From JBFEYJ01 sp041563315 (GTDB lineage: Bacteria; Pseudomonadota; Gammaproteobacteria; Thiohalomonadales; Thiohalomonadaceae), in NCBI GenBank assembly GCA_041563315.1, contig JBFFNE010000014.1, positions 1 through 50,813 on the forward strand: 50,813 nucleotides of DNA. The letters run 5' to 3'. The position numbers and the translations under genes are program-made. Below are positions 33,340-42,000 of this stretch, one piece after another. The notes below the pieces were generated by a model. That model was not told the origin of the DNA, did no database searches, and saw nothing but the letters and a program-made list of their open reading frames with translations. Within the stretch, counting starts at the first letter, position 1. The number at the start of each line of letters is the position of its first letter.

Positions 33340-34299
33340 ATGACACATTACGATATATTCAACGGCGATGCCGACGGCCTGTGCGCCCTGCAGCAGCTTC
33401 GACTGCACACACCTATTGAAAACGCTGTGCTGGTAACCGGGGTCAAGCGCGATATCTCATTGCTTGAGCGTATCGAGACTGACGCGGGTGATACGCTAAC
33501 CGTGCTGGATATCTCCCTGGACAAGAATCGCACCGAGCTGTTGCGGGTGCTGGAGTCCGGTGCGACGGTCGAGTATTTCGATCACCACTTCGCAGGTGAG
33601 ATCCCGCAGCATCCGCGTCTTACCAGCCACATCGATACCTCTGCCGAAACCTGCACCAGTTTGCTGGTGGACGCCTATCTCAGCGGCACCCACCGTGCCT
33701 GGGCTGTCGCTGGCGCCTTTGGCGATAATTTTCACGATGCGGCACGCCGCAGCGCCGAGCCGCTTGGCCTGAATAAAGCTCAACTGGAAGTATTGTGTGA
33801 GCTAGGCACCTACCTCAATTACAACGGTTACGGCAGCGATCTTGAGGATCTCTTCTTCCCGCCACAGGAGCTAGCCCGACTTCTGCGCCCCTACGCCGAA
33901 CCCTTCGATTTTGTTGCCAATGAGCCGGCCTACCAGACACTGCGTACCGGTTATGCCGATGATATGGGCAGGGCTGAAGCGCTCAAGGCCGAGATCGACG
34001 AAGAGAGGCTCGCCCTGTTTATCCTGCCCGATGAGCCCTGGACCCGTCGTGTCAGCGGCGTTTTCGGCAACCTGCTGGCCCGTAATCATCCTCAGCGAGC
34101 CCATGCCATCCTCACCCGCCTTGCTGATGGCGCCTACCGTGTCAGTATCCGCGCGCCGCTTTCAACCAAGGCCGGCGCAGACACCTTATGCCGGGAATTT
34201 CCCACCGGCGGCGGACGTGCCGCCGCAGCCGGGGTCAACCACCTCCCTGCGGCCGACTTCGAACACTTTGTGGAGCGATTCCGGGCGCACTTTTCATAG
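33340..34299 (+). CDS. DHH family phosphoesterase
   Basis: A cytoplasmic 319-residue protein of the DHH superfamily (RecJ, NrnA, PDE-type hydrolases). Metal motifs are 'DIFNGDADGLCALQ' at the start (motif I), 'VLDISLDKN' (motif II) and 'VEYFDHH' (the DHH motif, near residue 79), with 'HIDTSAETCTSLLVD' after. A C-terminal DHHA1-like domain has 'FPTGGGRAAAAGVNHLP', the GGGH-like substrate site with Arg. The ATG at 33340 fits the family N-terminus. It may hydrolyse nanoRNA or a cyclic dinucleotide. A diguanylate cyclase is nearby, but no link is shown. Confidence 0.88.
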   Translation: MTHYDIFNGDADGLCALQQLRLHTPIENAVLVTGVKRDISLLERIETDAGDTLTVLDISLDKNRTELLRVLESGATVEYFDHHFAGEIPQHPRLTSHIDTSAETCTSLLVDAYLSGTHRAWAVAGAFGDNFHDAARRSAEPLGLNKAQLEVLCELGTYLNYNGYGSDLEDLFFPPQELARLLRPYAEPFDFVANEPAYQTLRTGYADDMGRAEALKAEIDEERLALFILPDEPWTRRVSGVFGNLLARNHPQRAHAILTRLADGAYRVSIRAPLSTKAGADTLCREFPTGGGRAAAAGVNHLPAADFEHFVERFRAHFS

Positions 34300-34348
34300 C
34301 AAAGGCGGCGCCACGTGCTCCCACCGGATTCGCTTGAGGCAACCTGGC

Positions 34349-34379
34349 CTACTCGGCACTCACATCAGAGTGCGAGTAG
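34349..34379. other. Long hairpin between convergent genes
   Basis: CTACTCGGCACTC (34349-34361) pairs with GAGTGCGAGTAG (34368-34379) with one unpaired base and a six-base loop. No clear T-run follows on either strand. It may stop transcription between the convergent DHH and CarS-like genes or be a repeat element. Confidence 0.5.
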
Positions 34380-34411
34380 TTACCTTGCAACTTAGAACTT
34401 GAAACTCGTAT

Positions 34412-34897
34412 TCAATACGGCCGCCTGCGGATATGCCAGTGAAACAGCAGTCGTGAAAGTACCTCATCAAGCAGCAGAAAAGCGACCACGACCATGGCAA
34501 TGTCTATCAGCCCCAAGCCAAGTTCCTGATGCAGTAGCAGCAGCGGCAACAATGACTCCGGCAGTTGATCCAGTCCCGTCATCCTGCCGGAAGCGGGGAT
34601 CTGCAGGCGGCGTTTGATGAAGCTGGAGATCAAGTCGCCGAGCATGGCGTAAAGCGCGAACACAACTCCCAGCATTCCCGGGTAACCCAACACCACCCCC
34701 ATCACCCCACAGGCCAGCATGGCAGCGATGATTCCACGCCAGGTTTTTGACTCGCCAAACAGTGGTTCACGATCAATGAACAACGTCCCCCCATCAATCT
34801 GCCAGGCACCCTTGGCCTTCATCAGGTACGCAGCAATAATCGGTGCACCGTTGGCCAGTAACAACAGTAGCAAGCTCGACACGATCGCCATCTTCAT
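34412..34897 (-). CDS. CDP-archaeol synthase (CarS/DUF46)-like membrane protein
   Basis: A 161-residue inner-membrane protein with about four to five membrane segments. The family pattern is clear: 'ANGAPIIAAYL' at the N-terminus, 'DGGTLFIDREPLFGESKTWRG' region (residues about 36-56), then 'GDLISSFIKRRL', 'SGRMTGLDQLPESLLPLL'. The archaeal enzyme activates unsaturated archaetidic acid with CTP. Bacterial homologues probably act as CDP-diacylglycerol-type cytidylyltransferases, but their substrate is unproven. It is isolated, convergent with the DHH gene and divergent from the diguanylate cyclase. Confidence 0.87.
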   Translation of the reverse strand: MKMAIVSSLLLLLLANGAPIIAAYLMKAKGAWQIDGGTLFIDREPLFGESKTWRGIIAAMLACGVMGVVLGYPGMLGVVFALYAMLGDLISSFIKRRLQIPASGRMTGLDQLPESLLPLLLLHQELGLGLIDIAMVVVAFLLLDEVLSRLLFHWHIRRRPY

Positions 34898-35055
34898 CCT
34901 CTCAACTCAGGTCGCCCGTCGGTGGCTCACTCTCTACAGTCCCGCTGACTATTGATCCATGTCAACGCTGACTGACTTTAATCATGCTATCTATACAGGC
35001 GCCACGGGTCACACCATGATGAAATAAGTCCAATAATCAATGAGGGTCAGCCGTA

Positions 35056-36222
35056 GTGGAAACCGTAACTCAGGGACAGGTACATTATCGTCCCGACTCT
35101 TATATCAGTTTACGCAAAAAGTTACGGGAGGTGACCCAACGGGTAAATCCCCAGGACATTATCTCCACCCGCTATCACTCCCGCGATTTCAACACCTCGC
35201 GCGCGGAGTATATCTCACTACGCATCCGCACCCTCGCCATTGTGTTTGCCTTACTCGCACCGCTGTGGATTCCTATCGACTATATGATCATGGACAACCC
35301 CAACTTCAGCTACATGGCCACACTGCGCCTGCTGTTTTCCGCTTCACTAATCTCCCTCAGTCGCTGGGGTACACACTGCAACCTGTTGCAGGCTGCGCGG
35401 GTTCGTATCTTTCTCTTTCTTCTGATACCTGGCGTGTTCTTTCTGGCGAGCCATATACTGCTCGAGTCGGTTAAATCGGATAACGCGATCCTGCTGGGAT
35501 ACTCCTTCCTGCCTTTTCTCATGATGTCTCTATTGACCATCGTGCCACTAACTCTGCTGGAAGGCCTCGTCTATACCAGTCAGATTCTTGCCTTTTTTGT
35601 AACGACCAAGCTGCTTGAAGGTAAGCTGTTTAGCATCCCTGTACTGGGAGAACTGTGGCTTCTACTCCTACTGGCCGTGGTTGCCCTGTGGGTAGTGATG
35701 ACCCAATTGCATATACTGATGCGCCTCTATCGTGAGGCCACCCGTGATGCACTGACCGGCCTGGCAAACCGTCGTGTACTTGCCGCCAAGCTTGAGACGG
35801 AGCTTGATGACAGCAGTGAGCGACTCGCGGTACTGCTGCTCGATCTGGATCTCTTCAAGCGCATCAATGACAACTACGGTCACCATGCGGGTGATACGGT
35901 ACTGCAGGCCTTTGGCGAGATCCTCAGGCAGCACTGCCATGATCACAATGTGGTAGGCCGCTATGGCGGCGAGGAATTTCTGGCAATCCTTCCCGGGAGT
36001 GGGGTGGAAGAGGCACGGGAGCTGGCCGAGCGCATTCGTCTCGCCTGTCATCGCTACCAGGTTTACACCGCCGAGGGCGGCGAAGAAATTCACTTTACCA
36101 CCAGTATTGGCGTTGCGCTGCGCAAACCCGGTGAGAGCGGACAGGAGCTACTCAGTCGCGTCGATCAGGGCCTCTATAAAGCCAAATCATCAGGCCGCGA
36201 TCTGGTTTCTATTGCCGATTAG
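35056..36222 (+). CDS. Membrane-bound diguanylate cyclase (GGDEF)
   Basis: Makes cyclic di-GMP from two GTP. The 388-residue protein has an N-terminal cytoplasmic stretch (about 1-55), about six membrane segments (about 58-220) and a C-terminal GGDEF domain. The domain opens with 'DALTGLANRRVL' and has the metal site LLLDLDLFKRINDNYGHHAGD. The active-site motif is GGEEF at residues 304-308, so catalysis is expected. The upstream inhibitory I-site (RxxD) is replaced by HDHN. The start is GTG with only a weak ribosome-binding site. The membrane part resembles a MASE-like sensor, but the ligand is unknown. Confidence 0.92.
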   Translation: METVTQGQVHYRPDSYISLRKKLREVTQRVNPQDIISTRYHSRDFNTSRAEYISLRIRTLAIVFALLAPLWIPIDYMIMDNPNFSYMATLRLLFSASLISLSRWGTHCNLLQAARVRIFLFLLIPGVFFLASHILLESVKSDNAILLGYSFLPFLMMSLLTIVPLTLLEGLVYTSQILAFFVTTKLLEGKLFSIPVLGELWLLLLLAVVALWVVMTQLHILMRLYREATRDALTGLANRRVLAAKLETELDDSSERLAVLLLDLDLFKRINDNYGHHAGDTVLQAFGEILRQHCHDHNVVGRYGGEEFLAILPGSGVEEARELAERIRLACHRYQVYTAEGGEEIHFTTSIGVALRKPGESGQELLSRVDQGLYKAKSSGRDLVSIAD

Positions 36223-36252
36223 TCGTGCACTAAGGAAAAGGAGGTGCGGCAG

Positions 36253-36309
36253 GTGAACCGCCGCATCATTGGCGTGGGGGCCGCTGCTTTCGCCGTGCTC
36301 TGCGGTTAA
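36253..36309 (+). CDS. Possible 18-residue mini-ORF with perfect Shine-Dalgarno
   Basis: GTG at 36253 is preceded by AAGGAGGT (36238-36245) at ideal spacing, the best ribosome-binding site in this area. The frame encodes MNRRIIGVGAAAFAVLCG and then TAA. The peptide looks like the start of a signal or lipoprotein peptide (two Arg, hydrophobic core, Cys). It is either a tiny membrane peptide or the remnant of a truncated exported-protein gene. It lies 30 bp after the diguanylate cyclase. Confidence 0.35.
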   Translation: MNRRIIGVGAAAFAVLCG

Positions 36310-36336
36310 CACAAGAACAGAGCGAGCTGGTAGCAG

Positions 36337-37401
36337 TTATTGATGGTACTGGGCGCTCAGCTCGTGTACCGCAGAGACAAAGGCGCCGGCATGTTCCGGG
36401 TCCACATGCTGATGGATGCCATGGCCAAGATTGAAGACATGGCCGGTGCCGGAACCGTAACTCGCAAGCACTGTCGCCACTTCCTCGCGAATGCGCTCCG
36501 GTGAAGCGTACAGCACGGTCGGGTCCATATTCCCCTGCAGCGCCACCTTGTCACCAACACGGGCACGTGCCTCACTGAGATCCGTGGTCCAGTCCAGTCC
36601 AAGGGCATCGGCTCCAATCTCAGCCATCGCCTCCACCCACTGACCGCCACCTTTGGTGAACAGGATCACCGGGATCTTGCGACCCTCAGCTTCACGCTTC
36701 AGACCGGCGACGATCTGCTGCATGTAGCGCAGGGAGAATTCCTTGTAGTCACGCGGGGTGAGCATACCGCCCCAGGTATCGAAGATCTGGATGGCCTGGG
36801 CACCTGCATCGATCTGCGCATTGAGATAAGCGGTAACGGCACGGGCGGTGGTGTCGAGCAGCTTGTGCATCAAATCAGGGCGGTCAAACATCATGCCCTT
36901 CACCTTGGCGTAATCCTTGGAGGAGCCGCCCTCAACCATGTAAGTCGCCAGGGTCCAGGGACTGCCGGCGAATCCGATGAGCGGCACGCGACCGTCGAGC
37001 TCACGGCGGATGGTGCGTACCGCATCCATCACATACTTCAGTTCACCCTCCGGGTCCGGTACCGGCAGGGCATTAACATCTGCTTCGGTACGCACCGGGT
37101 TGTCAAAGACAGGCCCTTCGCCCTCGGCAAAACGCAGTTTCAGCCCCATCGCATCGGGTACGGTGAGTATATCGGAGAAAAGGATCGCCGCATCCAGCGG
37201 GAAGCGTTCCAGCGGCTGGATCGTCACCTCGCAGGCCAGCTCCGGATTCATACACAGGTTCATGAAGCTGCCGGCGCGGGCACGGGTCGCCTTGTACTCA
37301 GGCAGGTAACGTCCTGCCTGGCGCATCATCCACACCGGCGTGACATCGACGGGCTCTTTCAACAGAGCTCTCAGTAAGCGATCGTTCTTTAGTGTCGTCA
37401 T
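36337..37401 (-). CDS. hemE: Uroporphyrinogen decarboxylase
   Basis: Haem pathway: decarboxylates uroporphyrinogen III to coproporphyrinogen III in the cytosol. The 354 residues start MTTLKNDRLLRALLKEPVDV and include the active-site loop WMMRQAGRYLPEY (near residue 25), 'AAILFSDILTVPDAMG' with the catalytic Asp, and 'LVEGGSS'-like GFAGSPWTLATYMVEGGSS. The ATG at 37401 matches E. coli HemE. The upstream extension lies in repeat DNA. It is next to gltD/gltB as in Pseudomonas. Confidence 0.97.
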   Translation of the reverse strand: MTTLKNDRLLRALLKEPVDVTPVWMMRQAGRYLPEYKATRARAGSFMNLCMNPELACEVTIQPLERFPLDAAILFSDILTVPDAMGLKLRFAEGEGPVFDNPVRTEADVNALPVPDPEGELKYVMDAVRTIRRELDGRVPLIGFAGSPWTLATYMVEGGSSKDYAKVKGMMFDRPDLMHKLLDTTARAVTAYLNAQIDAGAQAIQIFDTWGGMLTPRDYKEFSLRYMQQIVAGLKREAEGRKIPVILFTKGGGQWVEAMAEIGADALGLDWTTDLSEARARVGDKVALQGNMDPTVLYASPERIREEVATVLASYGSGTGHVFNLGHGIHQHVDPEHAGAFVSAVHELSAQYHQ

Positions 37402-37413
37402 ATAAAAGCCTTT

Positions 37414-37535
37414 AACGCAAAGGTCGCAAAGGATATCCGGTGCTTGTCCGGCGGATATCACAGCAACCAGTCGCCCTCCCTGACCATCACCGCTGTAATA
37501 CACATTTTATCTTGCGTGCTTTGCGTCTTTGCGTT
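37414..37535. repeat. GCAAAG-type inverted repeat between hemE and gltD
   Basis: AACGCAAAGGTCGCAAAGG (from 37414) is mirrored by CTTTGCGTCTTTGCGTT (ending 37535), about 100 bp apart. The outer 9-mers AACGCAAAG/CTTTGCGTT are perfect inverses. The unit matches the palindromic element in the next gap (gltD-gltB), so it is a dispersed repeat. The interior (about 37433-37510) shows no gene. Confidence 0.7.
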
Positions 37536-37547
37536 GAGTTGTTTTAA

Positions 37548-38960
37548 TTAAACTTGCAGGTAATCCAGGATACCCTCGGCGGCCTGGCGCCCTTCCCAGA
37601 TCGCGGTGACCACGAGGTCGGAACCGCGCACCATGTCGCCGCCGGCGAAGATCTTCTCGTTGGTCGTCTGGTACTTGAACTCGCCGTTGGTCGGTGCCTT
37701 GACCCGGCCACGATCGTCCAGCTCGATCTGGTTATCACCAAACCACTCTGCTGGGCTGGGTCGGAAACCGTAGGCAATGATCACACGATCGGCCGGGATC
37801 ACCTCCTCAGAACCAGGCACCGGTTCAGGACGACGGCGGCCACGCTCGTCGGGCTCGCCCAGAGCGGTGGTCACCACCTTGACCCCTTCAACCTTGCCGT
37901 TACCGACGATCTCTACCGGCTGGCGGTTAAACAGAAACTCAACGCCCTCTTCCTTGGCGTTCTGCACCTCTTTCTTCGAACCAGGCATGTTGGCCTCGTC
38001 ACGACGGTAGGCACAGGTGACCGATTTGGCCTTCTGGCGAATCGAGGTTCGGGTGCAGTCCATGGCCGTATCACCACCGCCGAGCACTACCACGTTCAAT
38101 CCTTCCATGCTGATGTAGTCATCGACCGACTTTTCATAGCCGTGGCAGTGGTTGATGTTGGAGATGAGGAAGTCGAGGGCCGCGTTAACGCCAGGGAGGT
38201 CCTCACCGGGAATGCCGCCATTCATGTACGTGTAGGTGCCCATGCCGAGGAACACCGCATCGTATTCGTCCAGCAGCTTGTCGAAGGGCAGGTCTTTGCC
38301 GATCTCGGTGTTGAGCACAAATTCGATACCCATACCTTCAAAGATTTTGCGACGACGTTTGACCACAGACTTTTCCAACTTGAACTCGGGGATACCGAAG
38401 GTCAGCAGGCCACCAATCTCCGGGTGACGATCGTACACGGTGACCTTGATGCCGTTGCGGGTAAGCACATCGGCACAGGAGAGCCCAGCCGGACCGGCGC
38501 CGACCACAGCCACGCGCTTGCCACTGTCTGCCACGCTGGAAAGATCAGGCTTCCAGTCGTTGGCAAAGGCCGTCTCAGAGATGTAGTACTCAACGGTACC
38601 GATGGTCACCGCACCTAGGCCATCGTTCAGGGTGCATGCCCCCTCACACAGACGCTCTTGCGGGCAGACACGACCGGTCATCTCCGGCAGGGAGTTGGTC
38701 TGGTGGGAGAGTTCCACTGCCTCCTGCCAGTTTCCTTCATTGATCAGCTGCAACCAGTTGGGTATGTAGTTGTGTACCGGGCACTTCCACTCGCAGTAGG
38801 GATTGCCGCAGTGCAGACAACGACCTGACTGGTAGGCCGCGGTCTCGCCGTCAAAACAGCCGTAGATCTCCGCATATTCCTTGATACGGACGTCGACGGG
38901 CTTCTTCTCCGGGTTCTTCCGGGGAATGTCGAGAAACTGTAAAGCGTTCTTTTTACTCAC
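37548..38960 (-). CDS. gltD: Glutamate synthase (NADPH) small subunit
   Basis: The FAD/NADPH and Fe-S subunit that passes electrons to GltB for ammonia assimilation (GS-GOGAT). The 470 residues contain the N-terminal cysteine motifs of two [4Fe-4S] clusters (CLHCGNPYCEWKCP near 46; CPQERLCEGAC near 98). The FAD site is VAVVGAGPAGLSCADVL (near 148) and the NADPH site is VVVLGGGDTAMDC (near 285). The C-terminus includes 'IFAGGDMVRGSDLVVTAIWE' (20 residues). The order gltB-gltD with hemE downstream is the Pseudomonas order. Confidence 0.97.
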   Translation of the reverse strand: MSKKNALQFLDIPRKNPEKKPVDVRIKEYAEIYGCFDGETAAYQSGRCLHCGNPYCEWKCPVHNYIPNWLQLINEGNWQEAVELSHQTNSLPEMTGRVCPQERLCEGACTLNDGLGAVTIGTVEYYISETAFANDWKPDLSSVADSGKRVAVVGAGPAGLSCADVLTRNGIKVTVYDRHPEIGGLLTFGIPEFKLEKSVVKRRRKIFEGMGIEFVLNTEIGKDLPFDKLLDEYDAVFLGMGTYTYMNGGIPGEDLPGVNAALDFLISNINHCHGYEKSVDDYISMEGLNVVVLGGGDTAMDCTRTSIRQKAKSVTCAYRRDEANMPGSKKEVQNAKEEGVEFLFNRQPVEIVGNGKVEGVKVVTTALGEPDERGRRRPEPVPGSEEVIPADRVIIAYGFRPSPAEWFGDNQIELDDRGRVKAPTNGEFKYQTTNEKIFAGGDMVRGSDLVVTAIWEGRQAAEGILDYLQV

Positions 38961-38992
38961 GGTAAATCACCATCAGTAGTAAAAATATTTCT

Positions 38993-39063
38993 CACCGCAA
39001 AGACGCAAAATAAAAATCAGAACAAAAAACCTTTAATCCAATTTTCTTTGTGCCTTTGCGGTG
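38993..39063. repeat. GCAAAG-type palindromic element between gltD and gltB
   Basis: CACCGCAAAG (38993-39002) and CTTTGCGGTG (39054-39063) are perfect inverse arms of a 71-bp element that fills most of the gltB-gltD gap. The inner part reads ACGCAAAAT...ATTTTCTTTGTG. It is the same family as the element in the gltD-hemE gap. It could fold in mRNA and affect the GltB:GltD ratio, which is inference. Confidence 0.75.
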
Positions 39064-39074
39064 AATCGAATCAA

Positions 39075-42000
39075 TCAGGCCGCGCGCTCGAGCATGACCT
39101 CGAGCAGGGTCTCCAGCTCAGTCGCCTTGGGCTTAACCAGCCAGAACTTGCCGAGGTAATCCTCGAAGTTGTCGAGGATCTTCTTGCCATGCCCTGAACC
39201 GGTCTCGGCCACGTACTCGACCAACGTGTCGCGCAGGAAATTACGATGCGCTTCGGTCGCTTCGGTATTGATACGGTGAATATCCACATCACCGTTACAA
39301 TGATCCGCGAACCGGTTCTCCTCATCGAGCACGAAGGCAAAGCCGCCGGTCATGCCGGCACCGAAGTTAATCCCGGTAGCGCCGAGCACCGTAATCACCC
39401 CGCCGGTCATGTACTCACCGCAGTGATCACCGGCCCCTTCGATCACCGCATGGGCGCCGGAGTTGCGCACACCAAAGCGCTCACCGGCCATACCCGCGGC
39501 GAACAACTTGCCGCCGGTGGCACCGTAGAGGCAGGTGTTGCCCATGATGGCATTCTCGTTAGTGGCGTAACGACTGTCGGCGGGTGGGCGAATCACCAAT
39601 TTGCCGCCGGCCATGCCTTTACCCACGTAGTCGTTGGCATCACCGTCAAGGTGCATGTGCAGGCCGCCGGCGTTCCATACCCCGAAAGACTGGCCAGCGG
39701 TGCCGGTCAGGCGCAGGATAATGGGCGCATCCTCCATGCCCAGGGTATCCCAGCGTTTGGCGATCTCACCGGAGAGACGGGCACCAATAGAGCGGTTGAT
39801 GTTCTTCAGCTCATAATGGAACTCGCCACCGGCCTTCTTCTCGATGGCAGAGATGGTATCGGCTACCATCTGCTCGGCCAGCTTCGCCTCGTCAAAGGGT
39901 ACATTGCTCGGCTCGATGCAGCACTGGGGTGCATCGGCCGGGGCCAGCGAGCCATCGAGGATCGGTTTGAGATCGAGCTTCTGCTGGCGGGTGGTCTCGC
40001 CCGGCAGGATCTCCAGCAGGTCGGTGCGGCCGATGAGCTCCTCGATTTTGCGCACGCCCAGCCTGGCCAGCCACTCGCGTACTTCTCGGGCAACGAAACG
40101 GAAGTAGGTCTCGACCAGTTCCGGCTTACCCTTGTAGTGCTTGGCGCGCAGCACCTCATGTTGCGTGGCGACGCCGGTGGCGCAGTTGTTGAGGTGGCAG
40201 ATGCGCAGATATTTGCACCCCAGCACCACCATCGGCATCGTACCAAAACCGAAGGACTCGGCACCAAGGATCGCCGCCTTGATCACGTCGAGGCCGGTCT
40301 TCAGGCCGCCGTCGGCCTGCACCCGCACCTTGCCGCGCAGGTCGTTCATGCGCAGCACCTGGTGTGCCTCGGAGAGGCCCAGCTCCCACGGCGAGCCGGC
40401 GTACTTGACTGAAGCGATGGGGGAGGCTGCGGTACCGCCGTCGTATCCGGAGATGGTGATTAGGTCCGCATAGGCCTTGGCTACACCGGCAGCGATGGTG
40501 CCGACGCCGGGCTCGGAGACCAGTTTGACCGAGACCAGCGCCTCCGGGTTGACCTGCTTGAGGTCAAATATCAGCTGTGCCAGGTCCTCAATGGAGTAGA
40601 TATCGTGGTGCGGCGGCGGAGAGATGAGCGGTACACCTGGGCGGGTAAAGCGCAGGCGGGCGATCATATCGTTGACCTTGTGACCTGGCAGCTGGCCACC
40701 CTCGCCGGGCTTGGCGCCCTGCGCTACCTTGATCTGCAGCACCTCGGCGTTAACCAGGTAACCCGGAGTGACGCCAAAGCGACCGGAGGCGATCTGCTTG
40801 ATCTTGGAGAAACGGGTCTTGTCGACGTAACGCTTTGGGTCCTCACCACCCTCACCCGAGTTGGAGCGGCCGCCGAGTCGATTCATGGCGATGGCAAGCG
40901 CCTCGTGCGCCTCGGGAGAGAGGGCGCCGAGTGACATCGCGGCGGTATCGAAGCGCTTGAACAGTTCGGTCTCGGGTTCGACCTCTTCGATGGCGATGGG
41001 CTCAATATCATCACGCAACTTCAGCAAATCACGCAGCACCATCGGCGGACGATCGTTCACCAGTGCCGCGAAGGCCTGGTAATCATCCCAGTCGCCGCTG
41101 TTGACAGCCTGGTGAATTGTCTTGACCACATCCGGGTTGTAGGCGTGCTGTTCACCGCCATGGACAAACTTGAGCAGGCCCCCCTGATCCAGCGCCTTGC
41201 GCGGATTCCAGGCAAATTTGACCAATTGAAGGATATCACCCTCCAGATCGATGAACTCGGCACCCTTGACGCGCGAAGTGGTGTCGCGGAAACAGAGATC
41301 AACCACCTCATCGCCAAGACCGACGATCTCAAACAGCTGCGAACCACGGTAGGAGGCCACGGAGGAGATGCCCATTTTGGACATGACCTTGTACAGCCCC
41401 TTATTGATTCCCCCACGGTACTTTTCAGCGAGCTTGTTGGTGTCGTGCTCGGTGACCTCCCCGCTGCGGACCAGGTCGTTGATTGCCTCGTACGCCAGGT
41501 AGGGGTAGATCGCGGTGGCGCCGTAGCCCAGGAGCACGGCAAAATGGTGCGGGTCACGGGCGGTAGCCGTCTGCACCACGATATTGGCTTTGCAGCGCTC
41601 ACCTTCGACGATCAGGCGGTGGTGCACTGCACCGGTGGCCAGCGCAGCGTGTACCGGCATCCGGTCCTTGCCGACAGCGCGATCAGAGAGGACCAGGATC
41701 ACCTTGCCGTTCTTCACTGCAGCGATGGCCTTGGCCGCAATATCCTCGATGGCATTTTTCAGGCCGAAATCGACCGGGTAGTTCAGGTCGATTACCTCGT
41801 GGGAAAAATCACCGTCGTTGTAATTGAGCAACTGGGTGAACTTGCCCTCGGAGAGGACCGGCGAATCGGCGATAAGGCGTCTGGCGTGATCGGCGGTCTC
41901 CTCAAACAGGTTCTTCTCACTGCCGAACAGGGTCTCCAGCGACATCACCACCTGCTCGCGGATCGGATCGATTGGCGGATTGGTGACCTGAGCGAACTGC

